DNA of 64,000 nucleotides from CBDCNH01 sp965219015 (GTDB lineage: Bacteria; Pseudomonadota; Alphaproteobacteria; Rhodobacterales; Rhodobacteraceae). Of the stretch, positions 1-9,554 are shown one piece after another. The DNA is taken from NCBI GenBank assembly GCA_965219015.1, contig CBDCNH010000011.1, positions 124,001 through 188,000 on the forward strand, in the 5' to 3' direction. Made by a program: the position numbers and the translations under genes. The first letter of the stretch is position 1; every line of letters begins with the position of its first letter. The notes under the pieces were generated by a model that saw nothing but the letters and a program-made list of their open reading frames with translations, made no database searches and was not told where the DNA came from.

Positions 1-1151
1 CGGCCCTTCTTCTTGAAGCGCTCGTTGTTGATCAGGCTCATGTCGGTGAAGGTCGACTTTCGCCCGATATTGTTTCCGGCCGGCGGCTGGGCCGACTCGA
101 GGAGGTCCCGCACCACCGCAGCACGCGAAAGCTCGATCATCTCGCGGTCCTTGGAGCGGATCTCGCTGCGGATGCGATCGAAGTCCTGGCCGTCGTAGCC
201 CTGCAGCGCCGGGGCCCATTCCGTGTAGGCGAGGTCCGCCATCGAGCGCGCGATCAACGCGCGGACGATCGGCGAGAAGCGCGACGGATCAAAGGTTTGG
301 CCCTCGGCCAGCGCCCAGTCGATCAGCTCTCCAAGACCTTGCCCGCGCAGGCTGTCCTCGGCGCGCTTCAGTTTCGCCCGGTCGAGGAGCGATTGCGGAT
401 CGTCGGCGGCCTCCTTCAGGTCCGCTGACCGTCGCGCCAGAGCCATCGGGTTCGACAGATCCTCAGGAAGCCCGAGGTCGGCGACGAACGTGCCGATCTG
501 GGTCTCGAGCCCGGCGCGACGGGCGGCGAAGCTCTCGACCTCTCTGGCGATCTCGCCAACCCGGCGGGACCGGATCGCCGCGAGCGCCAAGTCGGCATCA
601 TCGGTGGCGGCGATGGCCTCGGCCAAGTCGCACTCGACGCCGAGCACGTCCGTGCGCGTGTGCAGTCCAGAGAAGCGCGTGCCGAGGGACGCGCGCGCCG
701 GGCTTTCCTCGATCTCGCGGGCAAGCTCCGTCTCCGCCGACTTCATGGTCAGGATCTTCTCGATATCGATGATCGACAGGCTTTCCCTGCCGCGGAACAG
801 CTCGAGATGGCTGTCGGCCTCGGCGATGCAGCGCTGTTCTTTCTCGGCCATCCCCTCGAGATCGCGCAGCTTCCGCTCTGCCTCGGGAAGGGTCAGCGAC
901 GGAACCTCTCCGAGTTCGGCGAAGGCCAGCACGGCGTCAAGCTCTCCGGTCTCGAGGAATGCCTGCAGGTCGACGCTGGAGCCGGCGATTCCTTTACATA
1001 TTGCGTGGAATTTCACCACCCGTCTGACTGCGGACAGGTCGGTGTCGAAGCCTCGGAAGTGCGGCCCGAAGGGCTCCGCGTAGCGCGCGGCGCCGTCAAA
1101 TTCGCGGCGGCTGTCGAGCCAGTCGGCATAATCGCGCAGCCGTCGTGACAT
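1..1151 (-). CDS. DUF4011-type helicase, C-terminal part (cut by window edge)
   Basis: The minus strand is open without a stop from an ATG at 1151 to the window edge, about 383 residues. It is a mostly helical, charged region of coiled-coil character. Its visible end contains NNERFKKKG, which in large SF1 helicases of the DUF4011 family comes just before the conserved C-terminal helicase motifs, so the gene should continue outside the window. It is in the same frame as the upstream helicase half and is separated from it only by TAG GTC GAC. A weak AGG lies 6 nt before the ATG, so re-initiation after the stop is possible. It may be the second half of one interrupted gene or a separately translated subunit. 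The family assignment rests on the joined architecture. Confidence 0.6.
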   Translation of the reverse strand, partial: MSRRLRDYADWLDSRREFDGAARYAEPFGPHFRGFDTDLSAVRRVVKFHAICKGIAGSSVDLQAFLETGELDAVLAFAELGEVPSLTLPEAERKLRDLEGMAEKEQRCIAEADSHLELFRGRESLSIIDIEKILTMKSAETELAREIEESPARASLGTRFSGLHTRTDVLGVECDLAEAIAATDDADLALAAIRSRRVGEIAREVESFAARRAGLETQIGTFVADLGLPEDLSNPMALARRSADLKEAADDPQSLLDRAKLKRAEDSLRGQGLGELIDWALAEGQTFDPSRFSPIVRALIARSMADLAYTEWAPALQGYDGQDFDRIRSEIRSKDREMIELSRAAVVRDLLESAQPPAGNNIGRKSTFTDMSLINNERFKKKG

Positions 1152-1157
1152 GTCGAC

Positions 1158-3707
1158 CTAGCTGTCACCGCGGCGCCCTCCGAGGATCTTCGCGTAGGTG
1201 TTGCGTGCCGACTTGTAGGCGGAGCCCGCGCGGCCGAAAAAGCCGGCGTTGTCGATCGCGGCCGCGGCGTCCCGCAGTTGACCCGCGTCGTGGGTGCCGC
1301 CGGCGGAGGGCAGCGCCTGGCGGATGCGGCCGATCTCTCTGGAGAGACGGGACACCTGGCTCTCGATCTCGACAGCCAGAGCATCGACCGCGGCCACCGG
1401 GTCGCCGAGGCGGAGGTTGAGGGCGTCGGGAGACTGCGCCGCGATCAGCCGCGCGCCAATGCGAATTTCCGTGATGGTCCGGCCCAGCGAGGTCCAGCTC
1501 TTCGGCAGCCGCGCCGCGGCCGCGAGGGCGACGCGGACGGCGCCGATCTCTTCCTCGATCTCGGCGAGCCGTCTGCGGTGCTCCACGGGGTCGAGCCGAT
1601 GGCCGCGAGCTTTTGCAAACTCTGCGGCAGCAGCGAGACGCTTCGAGATGTTCCAGCCCTCCGCGTCTCGCAGGCTATGGCCGAGACCGGCCACGAGCGT
1701 TTGCCTTTCGCTGATCTGGCCGCAGAGATCGCGGGCAGCCCGGCGAGCGACGGGATCGGCAAGCGTGACGAGGAGATCCGGATCGACCCGGCCCTCTTCG
1801 CGGGCGACGGCAGAAAGCAGGTCGCCGATCTTCCTCATGTCGACCGCGAAGGGGTTCGCCGACGCGAATGCGGCAATCGAGGAGCCCGCGATGTCGGTCT
1901 CGAATGCTTGCAGCGCCCCGGCAATGGCGCGGGCCGCCTCCGCGTGATCCTCGGCGACGTCGTGCGAGGTGATCAGCGCGCTCGAGGCGCGCCAGATGAC
2001 GGGCATTCGCGCGAACCGTCCGAGCCTGGTGCCGAAGGCGTCCGCCTCGGAGACCAAGGCCTCCACTTCGGTTGCGCTCATCGCGCCGGCATTCGGGATC
2101 GACAGCCTGCCGATCTTGCGCGGCAGGACCTCGCGCAGCGCGGCCGTCGCGATCGCATGACCGATGACCTGGTGGACCGTCAGGCCGGTCGAGCCGAGCG
2201 TCGCCGCCAGCGCGTCAAGGTAGCCTTGGAGACGCGCCCGGTCCCGTTCGAGGGCCTTCTGACGGGCGTCGAAGCGGGTTTTGCCCGGTCCTCTGGGTCG
2301 ACCCATCTCGAGCCGGGCCTCGATGCTCTCGTAGACGGTTTCCGCGGTGCCGCGCCCGGCCTGGAGCGGCAGGATGAAGTTGCCGAGGCCAACGGCATCG
2401 AGGCGGCTGCGCACGACGTCGAGGGCGGTCAGCTTTTCGGCAACGAAGAGCACCTTCTTGCCGTCGGCGAGAGCCGAGGCGATCAAGTTGACGATGGTCT
2501 GCGACTTGCCCGAGCCCGGCGGGCCTTCGATCGCCAGGTTCTTCTGATCGGCGACATCGACGAGGGCGGAATACTGCGAGGCGTCGGCATCCATCACGAC
2601 GTAGGGCACCTTGCTCGCGACCTCGGGATTGTCTGTGCCATAGGTCTCGGCATAGGCTCCGTTGCCGACCCCGGTCGTGGCCAGGAGGCGCACCACCGTC
2701 TCTTCCTTGGCCAGGGGGCGCTTTTCCGGGTCGAGGTCGTGATACATCGCGATCTTGGAGGAGGGAAATATCCCGACGCAGACCTCCCGGCGCACCCGCC
2801 AGTGCCAGCCCGACGGCGCGGCCAATTCGATCGTCTCGAAGTAGGTCTCGACGCTGCCGCCTTCGTAGTTCGGCAGGGCGAGCTTCTTCTCGTTGAGGAG
2901 CTTCAGCGCCAGGTTGGTGTTGACCGTGACCTCGTCGACGCCATGCAGATGGAATTCGGCGCCTTGTGGCGACTGCTTGCGCTCGATCCGGAGTTCGAGG
3001 AGCAAGAGCGGCGAGACAAAGCGTTCGCTCTCGTCGGGGCTCTTCCACTCCAGCAAGCCGAAGGCGGCATGCAGCACGTTGACCCCGGTCTCGCGCTCGA
3101 AGGACCGGCCCTTCTCGAGAATGGACTTGGCCGACCGCTGCAAGCGGTCCGGCAGGAGCAGGGTCTGGATGTCGTCGTCTCCATGCCGCCCGTCATGGTG
3201 CTCTTCGCCGGGGAGCGGCAGGATGTAGCTCGGCTCGACACCGTGGAGCCGGGCATGGTCGGCCAGCGAGGGTGCATCCTTTTGCTGGCGCGGCGGCAGG
3301 CCGAGGTCCTCGCGCAGGCGATCCTTCAGCGACCGCTCGGCCTTCACCAGCTTTTCTTCTTCCTTGGCCCCGTCGCTGTCGATTTTAGCGATCTCGCCGA
3401 GGTAGCCGTCCTCTTCCTGCCGGGCAACGAAGAGTGCGTCTCGGAAGCCGTCTGTCTGCTCGTCCGGAAACTCGTCCTCGAGCGCCGGCAGGGCCGTAAG
3501 CCGCATCTGGCGACCCAAGGACAAGTTGTGGCGCAGGATGTCTGGAAGCTCGTCGACGACCCGGATGAAAGAGGTGGAGGCCGGTGTGAAGCGGATGTTG
3601 ATCAGCGGGTTCCTGCGGGTCGAGTCGAGAAGCCGACGCCGCAGTTCCTGGAGCTTGGCCGCGACGAGTTCGATATTCTCGGGAGACAGGATCTCGTTCG
3701 TGCGCAT
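1158..3707 (-). CDS. DUF4011 domain SF1 helicase, N-terminal part
   Basis: Protein of 849 aa. The N-terminal about 270 residues match the DUF4011 style (KLQELRRRLLDSTRRNPLIN near the start). A helicase ATPase core follows, with Walker A GPPGSGKS near residue 400 and then KVLFVAEKLTALDVVRSRL, typical of large Dna2/NAM7-like SF1 helicases. The rest is coiled-coil. I chose the ATG at 3707; a TTG at 3725 is also in frame. The family is normally over 1400 aa in one chain, so this product is only the front half: a TAG at 1158-1160 ends it and the frame continues downstream. Relatives occur in anti-phage defence loci, some fused to a Vsr-like nuclease. Defence is an inference from family and accessory context; no nuclease is visible here. 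Confidence 0.7.
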   Translation of the reverse strand: MRTNEILSPENIELVAAKLQELRRRLLDSTRRNPLINIRFTPASTSFIRVVDELPDILRHNLSLGRQMRLTALPALEDEFPDEQTDGFRDALFVARQEEDGYLGEIAKIDSDGAKEEEKLVKAERSLKDRLREDLGLPPRQQKDAPSLADHARLHGVEPSYILPLPGEEHHDGRHGDDDIQTLLLPDRLQRSAKSILEKGRSFERETGVNVLHAAFGLLEWKSPDESERFVSPLLLLELRIERKQSPQGAEFHLHGVDEVTVNTNLALKLLNEKKLALPNYEGGSVETYFETIELAAPSGWHWRVRREVCVGIFPSSKIAMYHDLDPEKRPLAKEETVVRLLATTGVGNGAYAETYGTDNPEVASKVPYVVMDADASQYSALVDVADQKNLAIEGPPGSGKSQTIVNLIASALADGKKVLFVAEKLTALDVVRSRLDAVGLGNFILPLQAGRGTAETVYESIEARLEMGRPRGPGKTRFDARQKALERDRARLQGYLDALAATLGSTGLTVHQVIGHAIATAALREVLPRKIGRLSIPNAGAMSATEVEALVSEADAFGTRLGRFARMPVIWRASSALITSHDVAEDHAEAARAIAGALQAFETDIAGSSIAAFASANPFAVDMRKIGDLLSAVAREEGRVDPDLLVTLADPVARRAARDLCGQISERQTLVAGLGHSLRDAEGWNISKRLAAAAEFAKARGHRLDPVEHRRRLAEIEEEIGAVRVALAAAARLPKSWTSLGRTITEIRIGARLIAAQSPDALNLRLGDPVAAVDALAVEIESQVSRLSREIGRIRQALPSAGGTHDAGQLRDAAAAIDNAGFFGRAGSAYKSARNTYAKILGGRRGDS

Positions 3708-3987
3708 GGTGCTAAGCCTCGTCAAACCTGGCCGCAGCAGTGCCGCCTGAGCGAAAAGGTCGACGGGATGCAGGCCGAGAAGGTTTCAAGCACCGAAGGT
3801 TGAAGGAAGGGTGAACGGGTCTGGGCTGGCCTGATGCCGAAGCCGCCGTACCCCAAGCGCGAAGCGTAGTCCTCGAGGAGTGCGACTTCCGCGCCAAGCT
3901 GCCGAGCGTCCGTCCTGCCCGCGATCGGCGGCCGGCTGCGACGCGATCGGGAGTGTCAGACAGGCGTGCGGGTAGCCCGGACCCGTG

Positions 3988-4956
3988 TTACTCCGCCGGC
4001 GTCGCGCGGATCAGACGCCTCCGGGCGCGCTCGTAGCGGGCGGTGCGGAGGCCGTCGACGAAGACCGCCAGGAAGATCACGGCTCCCATCGCGACGGGCT
4101 GCAGGTAGAGGTTCACGCCCATGAAGATCAGCCCGGTGACGACGGTCTGGATGATGGTCGCGCCGACGGCCGCGCCGACCGCCGTGCCCACGCCGCCGAA
4201 CAGGCTCGCCCCGCCGAGGACCGCCGCGGCGATCACGTCGAACTCGCGGCCCTCGCCGAAGCCGACGTCGAGCCGGCCGATCTGCGCGATCAGGATGAAC
4301 CCGGCCACCGCCGCCAGCGCCGAGTTGACCAGATAGACCGAGACCTGGATGCGTGCCGTGCCGATCCCGGCCTTGCGCGCGGCATCCGGGTCGGCGCCGT
4401 AGGCATGGACGCGGCGACCGTAGCCGGTGCGGGTCAACACGAGATGCGCCGCCGCGCAGATCACCACGAAGAGCACGATCGGCAGCCGGATCCCTGCGAC
4501 CGACGACAGGCCGAAATCCAGCATCCCGCGCGGGAAGTCGAACTGCCGGGACGAGGTCATCCAGGTTCCGGCGCCGCGGAACAGGAACAACGTCGCCAGC
4601 GTCACCAGGAACGGCGCGATCCCGATGCCGACGATGAACACCGCGTTGATCGCGCCCATCGCCAGCCCCGCCAGCACCGCCACGAGGAGGCCCGGCCCGA
4701 CGCCCAGCCCGAACTCTTGCATCGCCAGCCCCGCCAGCAGCGGCGCCAGGTACATGGTCGAGCCGACCGACAGGTCGATCCCCCGCGTCAGCAGCACGAA
4801 CGTCATGCCGATGGCGGCGATGCCCGTGAAGCTGGCCTGCTTGAGGATGTTGGCCAGGCTCTCCACCGTCAGGAAGCCATGCGCGATGACGCCGAAGACC
4901 AGCACGGTGGCGGCGAAGATCAGCCATGTCGCATGGCGCAGCACGAAGCGGGTCAT
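3988..4956 (-). CDS. Sugar ABC transporter permease (ribose/RbsC type), apiose importer 1
   Basis: Inner-membrane permease of 322 aa with the many hydrophobic segments of the RbsC/BPD_transp_2 family. It has the usual LLTRGIDLSVGS motif near residue 60 and the late glycine-rich AAVLGGASLFGG segment. Its ATG overlaps the stop of the ATPase gene (ATGA at 4953-4956), so translation is coupled. It is last in an operon with an ATPase, a second permease, a binding protein and apionate catabolic genes. Substrate D-apiose or a related branched sugar is inferred from those enzymes. Confidence 0.9.
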   Translation of the reverse strand: MTRFVLRHATWLIFAATVLVFGVIAHGFLTVESLANILKQASFTGIAAIGMTFVLLTRGIDLSVGSTMYLAPLLAGLAMQEFGLGVGPGLLVAVLAGLAMGAINAVFIVGIGIAPFLVTLATLFLFRGAGTWMTSSRQFDFPRGMLDFGLSSVAGIRLPIVLFVVICAAAHLVLTRTGYGRRVHAYGADPDAARKAGIGTARIQVSVYLVNSALAAVAGFILIAQIGRLDVGFGEGREFDVIAAAVLGGASLFGGVGTAVGAAVGATIIQTVVTGLIFMGVNLYLQPVAMGAVIFLAVFVDGLRTARYERARRRLIRATPAE

Positions 4957-6452
4957 GCAGCCACCTCGCGGAACGCGGCCGCGAGGATCGCCTCGTCGCT
5001 GAACGGCCGTTCGGAGAAACTGCCGACGACCTCGCCCCGACTCATCACCATGATGCGGTCGCAGGTTCCGATCAGCTCCTCGATTTCCGACGAGATCATC
5101 AGCACCGCCCCTCCACCGGCCGCCAGCCGGTCGGCCAGCGCGTAGATCTCGTGCTTGGCCCCGACATCGACGCCGCGCGTCGGCTCGTCGAGGATGAGGA
5201 ACCGCGGCTCGGCCATCAGCCACTTGCCGATGACCACCTTCTGCTGGTTGCCCCCCGAAAGCGACCGCGCCGGGGTCGCGGCGATGGCGCCGGCCTTCAG
5301 CTGCACCTCGCCGCGCGTCACGTCGGCCGCCTGACCGAGCGCGCCGCGATCCACCGCCGAGAACGGCGGCCGCCCGAAGGCACCGATGGCGACCAGCGAA
5401 AGGTTGTCGAGGATCGGGGCCTCCATCATCAATCCCTCGTCGCGGCGGTCCTCGGTGACGAAGGCCATGCCGGCGGCGATGCGCGCGCGCGGGCCGCCGG
5501 TCACCGGAACGCCGTTCAGCGTCACCGTCCCCGCCGCATGGGGGTCGAGGCCGAAAAGGATCCGCGCGAGCTCGGTGCGGCCCGAGCCCATCAGGCCGAA
5601 AAGCCCGACCACCTCGCCGGCGTGGATGTCGAAGGACACGTCCTCGATCACGCCGGGCTGCGACAGGCCGCGCACCTCGGCAACGGTCTCGCGCATCGGC
5701 TGGCGGGTGCGCTCGGGGAACAGGCCCGACAGCTCGCGCCCCAGCATCGACCGGATCATCCGGCGGACCGGGAAGTCGCGGATCGGTCCGCTGGCGACCA
5801 GCTCGCCGTCGCGCAGCACGGCGAGGCTGTCGCAGAGCGCCGCCACGTCGCCGAGGACATGGCTGACGTACACGACGGTCTTTCCGGCCGCCTTCAGCCG
5901 GGCGATGACCTCGAAGAGCCGCCGCGTCTCGCGCGGGGTCAGCGACGTGGTCGGCTCGTCGAAGATGATCAGCTCGGCATCGCGGTAGAGCGCCTTGGCG
6001 ATCTCGACCACCTGCCGCTCGCCGGGGGACAGCTCGCCGATCGGCGTCGCGGGGTCGGCGTCGAGATCGAGCATCCGCAGCAGCGCCTGCGCCCGGTCCC
6101 GCGTCGCCCGGCGGTCGATCAGGCCGAGCCAGGTCGGGAAGCCGTCGACGAACAGGTTCTCGGCGATGGTCAGGTTCGCGAAGAGGTTCAGCTCCTGGTG
6201 GATGAAGGCGATGCCCGCCTCGGTGGCGGCGGCGGCGCCGACCGGCGCGTAGGGCTGGCCCTTCCAGCGCATCGCGCCCATGCTCGGCGGCAGCACGCCG
6301 CCGATCATGTTCATCAGCGTCGACTTGCCGGCGCCGTTCTCGCCGATCAGGCCGAGGATGCTGCCCTGCTCGATGTCGAGCGAGACCGCGCGCACCGCCG
6401 GCACGCCGAAGAAGTCGCGCGACAGCGCATCGAGCGCCAGAAGCGCGGTCAT
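4953..6452 (-). CDS. Sugar ABC transporter ATP-binding protein (two NBDs), importer 1
   Basis: Protein of 499 aa with the duplicated ATPase layout of RbsA/XylG. The first domain has Walker A GENGAGKST (residues 37-45), signature LSPGERQ and Walker B LIIFDEPTTSL. The second has the degenerate Walker A normal for the family (GLMGSGRTE), signature LSGGNQQKV and FLILDEPTRGVDVG. I chose the ATG at 6452 because it overlaps the upstream permease stop (ATGA) and places the first strand at the N-terminus; the longer open frame upstream is the shadow of the permease gene. It energises the importer made with the flanking permeases and the binding protein at 7666-8667. Confidence 0.93.
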   Translation of the reverse strand: MTALLALDALSRDFFGVPAVRAVSLDIEQGSILGLIGENGAGKSTLMNMIGGVLPPSMGAMRWKGQPYAPVGAAAATEAGIAFIHQELNLFANLTIAENLFVDGFPTWLGLIDRRATRDRAQALLRMLDLDADPATPIGELSPGERQVVEIAKALYRDAELIIFDEPTTSLTPRETRRLFEVIARLKAAGKTVVYVSHVLGDVAALCDSLAVLRDGELVASGPIRDFPVRRMIRSMLGRELSGLFPERTRQPMRETVAEVRGLSQPGVIEDVSFDIHAGEVVGLFGLMGSGRTELARILFGLDPHAAGTVTLNGVPVTGGPRARIAAGMAFVTEDRRDEGLMMEAPILDNLSLVAIGAFGRPPFSAVDRGALGQAADVTRGEVQLKAGAIAATPARSLSGGNQQKVVIGKWLMAEPRFLILDEPTRGVDVGAKHEIYALADRLAAGGGAVLMISSEIEELIGTCDRIMVMSRGEVVGSFSERPFSDEAILAAAFREVAA

Positions 6453-7669
6453 GCCGTCCTCCCCTGCATCAGGCGGCTTCGCAGCACGTTCAGCATCGCC
6501 GCGGCCAGGATCACGCAGCCTTTGACCATGTCGATGACGAAGGCCGAAAGGTTCATCAGGTTGAGCGTGTTGGACAGCAGCACGAAGAAGAACACGCCGA
6601 ACACCGTCCACAGGATCTTGCCGCGCCCGCCGAAGAGGCTGGTGCCGCCGATGACGACCGCGCCGACCACGTCGAGGAGGAAGGCGCCGTTGCCCAGCGT
6701 CGGGCGGCCCGCCTCGAGCCGGGCCGAGTACAGCATCGACCCCGCGACGGCGCAGAGCGCCGAGATCACGAAGACCGCCGTGATGACGCGGCGCACCGGG
6801 ACGCCCGAGATCTCGGCGGCGCGGCGGTTGGCGCCGACCGCCAGGACGTAGCGGCCGAAGACGGTGCGCGACAGCAAAAGGTGCGCCGCGACGGCGATGC
6901 CGACGGCGATCAGCATCGGCGTGGTGACGAACGAGATGATCTCGCGGCGCGGGATCTTGGACTGGTCCTGCGCGCCGAAGTAGAGCGAGACGATGTCGCC
7001 CTTGCCGAGGCTCACGAGGGCCTCGGGCAAGGGCCGCAGGTTCTCGGACTGGGTCAGCCAGATGGCGAATGCGCCGACCGAGATCAGGCCGACCAACGTC
7101 ACCATGAACGGCGGCAAGTTCAGCATCGAGACCGACAGGCCGTTCAGAAGCCCGATCAGCGCCCCGACCAGCAGCGCCGCGGCCACCGCCAGCCACACGC
7201 CGCCCGGCACCCCTGCCAGCACGCCGCCCGAGTCCGAGATGATGCTGCCCCAGATCGGAGCCTTGTCGAGCACGTCGGGCGAGCCGGTGGTGATGACCAG
7301 CGCGGCGGCGACCACGCTCGTCAGTCCGATGACGGCGCCCTGGCTGAGGTCGATGCCGCCGACGATCAGCACGAAGGTCTGCCCGACCGCGACGATCAGC
7401 AGCGGCCACATGTTCGACATGAGGTTCGACAGGTTCGCCGGGTTGGTCAGCGTCGGCAGGAACGGCGCCAGCGCGGCGAGATAGGCCAGCGACAGATAGA
7501 GCACGAAATAGTCCGACAGCAGCATGTCGCCGAGGCGCCGGCCGAGGCCGGCAGTCGGACGGGGGCGGTCGGCCTCCGTCCGCGTGAGCGGCGGCCGCCC
7601 GGTCCCGGGCGGCGCGGCCGGCGCAGCGGCATCGCTCGGCAGGGCGGGAGAGGCGGCCGTGGCGCTCAT
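6449..7669 (-). CDS. Sugar ABC transporter permease, importer 1
   Basis: RbsC-family inner-membrane permease of 406 aa. An unusually long, Pro/Ala-rich cytoplasmic N-terminus (about 50 residues) precedes the first membrane segment. The motif VLIVGGIDLSQGA near residue 115 and a large periplasmic insertion (around the GSPDVLDKAPIWG segment) follow. The size and insertion resemble the longer XylH-like permeases. Both ends overlap neighbours by ATGA: the start at 7669 with the binding-protein stop, and the stop at 6449 with the ATPase start. It pairs with the shorter permease at 3988-4956, giving a heterodimeric membrane domain. Confidence 0.9.
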   Translation of the reverse strand: MSATAASPALPSDAAAPAAPPGTGRPPLTRTEADRPRPTAGLGRRLGDMLLSDYFVLYLSLAYLAALAPFLPTLTNPANLSNLMSNMWPLLIVAVGQTFVLIVGGIDLSQGAVIGLTSVVAAALVITTGSPDVLDKAPIWGSIISDSGGVLAGVPGGVWLAVAAALLVGALIGLLNGLSVSMLNLPPFMVTLVGLISVGAFAIWLTQSENLRPLPEALVSLGKGDIVSLYFGAQDQSKIPRREIISFVTTPMLIAVGIAVAAHLLLSRTVFGRYVLAVGANRRAAEISGVPVRRVITAVFVISALCAVAGSMLYSARLEAGRPTLGNGAFLLDVVGAVVIGGTSLFGGRGKILWTVFGVFFFVLLSNTLNLMNLSAFVIDMVKGCVILAAAMLNVLRSRLMQGRTA

Positions 7670-8667
7670 TTCTTGAGGAAGCCCTGGGACAGCAGGACAC
7701 ATCCCCACATGTCGGTCTCGCGCGTGCCGATGTTGGCCGAGGTCAGCGCGAAACCGGGATCCTCGATCACCTGGTCCGGCTGCGCCTCGCCGTCGTCGAT
7801 CGACTTGAGGATCGCGTCGAGGGACGACTTGGCCTCGAAGTAGAGGTCCTGCACGCCGGTGCCGTCCACGTAGCCGTCCTTGATCAGCTGGCAGGCCGTG
7901 GCGTCGCCGTCGAGGCCGCCGAGCACGACATGGCCCGCGTCCGACGAGGCTTTCCATTTGCCGCGCGGCTCGAGCACCGAGCGGATGGTCGGGAACAGGA
8001 AGTCCGACGAGGTGAAGATCAGGTCGATGTCGGGGTTCGCCGTCACCGCCGCCTCGAGGTTCGCAAGCGCGGTCGCGGCATCCCATTCGGTCGCCACCTC
8101 GATCGGCGTCTCGAAGCGGTCCTTCTGCTTGTCGATGGCGTCGTAGAAGCCCTGCTTGCGACCGACGGCGTTCGGATCGCCGAGGTCGCCGACGAGGATC
8201 AGCGGCTGCAGCTTCTTGTCCGCCGGCGCCTTGCCCAGTGCCTCTTCGACCAGGAAGTCCACCGCGGTGCCGGCGATGGAGCGGTTGTCGGCGACCACGA
8301 CGATGCCCTTCGACAGGTCCGAAGGCGGGCGGTTGAACACCGCGATCGGGGTGTCGTTGTCCTGCGCCTCCTTGACGATGGTGACGGCGCTTTCGCCGTC
8401 CTGCGGGATGAGGATGATCCCGTCCACCTCCTGGGCGATGCAGTCGCGCACCTGCTCGAGCTGGCGGTTGGCATCCTCGTTGGCGTTGCGCTCGATGACG
8501 GTATGCCCCGCGTCGGTCAGCGCCGCGGTGATGGCCTGGTGTCCCGCCACCCAGAACTCGGTCTCGAGATCCTGGAAGGCGAAGCAGATGGTCGCGGCCT
8601 GCGTCTGTCCGGCAAGGCCGGCGGTCAGGGCGACGGTCAGGGCGCCCAGCTTGGTCCTCAGTCTCAT
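7666..8667 (-). CDS. Periplasmic sugar-binding protein (ribose type), importer 1
   Basis: Protein of 333 aa with a Sec signal peptide (MRLRTKLGALTVALTAGLA, cleavage near AQTQAA) and the type-1 periplasmic binding fold. Visible features are the N-terminal strand, NANEDANRQLEQVRDCIAQ and GIILIPQDGESA, the typical helix and hinge pattern. A strong ribosome site GGGAGG lies 8 nt before the ATG. It delivers the ligand to the permeases translated from the same message. Members of this family have been shown to bind D-apiose when encoded next to ApnL/ApnO/OiaK genes; the ligand here is inferred from that context. Confidence 0.9.
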   Translation of the reverse strand: MRLRTKLGALTVALTAGLAGQTQAATICFAFQDLETEFWVAGHQAITAALTDAGHTVIERNANEDANRQLEQVRDCIAQEVDGIILIPQDGESAVTIVKEAQDNDTPIAVFNRPPSDLSKGIVVVADNRSIAGTAVDFLVEEALGKAPADKKLQPLILVGDLGDPNAVGRKQGFYDAIDKQKDRFETPIEVATEWDAATALANLEAAVTANPDIDLIFTSSDFLFPTIRSVLEPRGKWKASSDAGHVVLGGLDGDATACQLIKDGYVDGTGVQDLYFEAKSSLDAILKSIDDGEAQPDQVIEDPGFALTSANIGTRETDMWGCVLLSQGFLKK

Positions 8668-8708
8668 GGTTGCAGTTCCTCCCTTGGTGAAGTCGTGCCG
8701 CCGGGGCG

Positions 8709-9554
8709 TCAGGCCCCTTCGGGTTCGCAGATGTCCTTGACCGAGGCCAGGACGGCTGCCGGATCGAAGACGCGGTCGAGCCAGCCGTCGCGGAAGATCT
8801 GCGGACGGGCCTTGTCGATGGCCTTGAGCGCGCCATCCGAGAACTTCCCTTCGGGGAAGGCCCCGAAGGCGATGGCGAGCTCGATGTTCAGGTGTCCCAG
8901 CATGAAGTCGCGCGCCGCCTCCCACGGCACGCCCCGCCGGGCCGCCTCGTCGGTCGCCTCGCGCATCGTCAGCGCCAGCGTGGCGCCGACGGTCTCCGAG
9001 AGCGCCGGCTCGAGGATCGCCAGCTGCTCGACGGTGACACGGTGCGCGTTCATCACCGGCGCGTAGATCTGCCGGGCCACGGCCTCGCACATCGCGTAGT
9101 GGTCCTCGGGGCCCTGCATCAGGGCGCAGACGATGTGCTGCTTGGCCTTCACGCCGCCGAAGAAGTCGAGCCGGTTGTCGCCTTCCTCGTCGTTGAAGAT
9201 CGGCGGATGGCAGGGGTGGGTGACGAAGTAGCTGATGTCGCCGCGCTCGGGCAGCGCGCCCGCATGGGGTGCCGCGGCATCGAGCATGACCACGGCGGTT
9301 CCGGGCCTGAGCCCGCCGACGATCTGGTGCGCCACGGAGCCGATGGCGCGGTCGGGCACCGCCAGCACCACCACATCGGCACGCGACAGCGCCTGCCCCA
9401 TCTCCATGCAGTCGAGGCCGGTGGCGTCCCTCAGCCGCTCGCGGCCCTCCTCGGCGATCTCGACCGGCGAGAAGTCTGCCCCGGCGGCCTGCAGGTTCCT
9501 CGACAGCCGGACCCCCATCTTCCCGCCAGCTCCCAACAGAGCGATCTTCGTCAT
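8709..9554 (-). CDS. apnO: D-apionate oxidoisomerase (ApnO-type)
   Basis: Protein of 281 aa with an N-terminal Rossmann motif GAGGKMG (residues 8-14) and a 6-phosphogluconate-dehydrogenase-like C-terminal domain rich in conserved His (FVTHPCHPPIFNDEEG). ApnO enzymes oxidise D-apionate with NAD+ and migrate a hydroxymethyl group, giving 3-oxo-isoapionate. The assignment comes from fold, length and neighbours: its ATG overlaps the stop of the OiaK-type kinase, and lactonase, kinase and RuBisCO-like genes are in the same operon. Another beta-hydroxyacid dehydrogenase specificity cannot be excluded from sequence alone. Confidence 0.82.
   Translation of the reverse strand: MTKIALLGAGGKMGVRLSRNLQAAGADFSPVEIAEEGRERLRDATGLDCMEMGQALSRADVVVLAVPDRAIGSVAHQIVGGLRPGTAVVMLDAAAPHAGALPERGDISYFVTHPCHPPIFNDEEGDNRLDFFGGVKAKQHIVCALMQGPEDHYAMCEAVARQIYAPVMNAHRVTVEQLAILEPALSETVGATLALTMREATDEAARRGVPWEAARDFMLGHLNIELAIAFGAFPEGKFSDGALKAIDKARPQIFRDGWLDRVFDPAAVLASVKDICEPEGA

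Noticed and set aside
1278..3803. 841-codon plus-strand frame opposite the helicase
   Set aside because: It is the antisense shadow of the helicase gene; its sequence is Arg/Gly/Asp-rich without domain features.
6449..8836. 795-codon minus-strand frame spanning a permease and the binding-protein gene
   Set aside because: Only the part from 7669 onward is the permease; the rest is an out-of-frame reading of the binding-protein gene, which has its own signal peptide and ribosome site.
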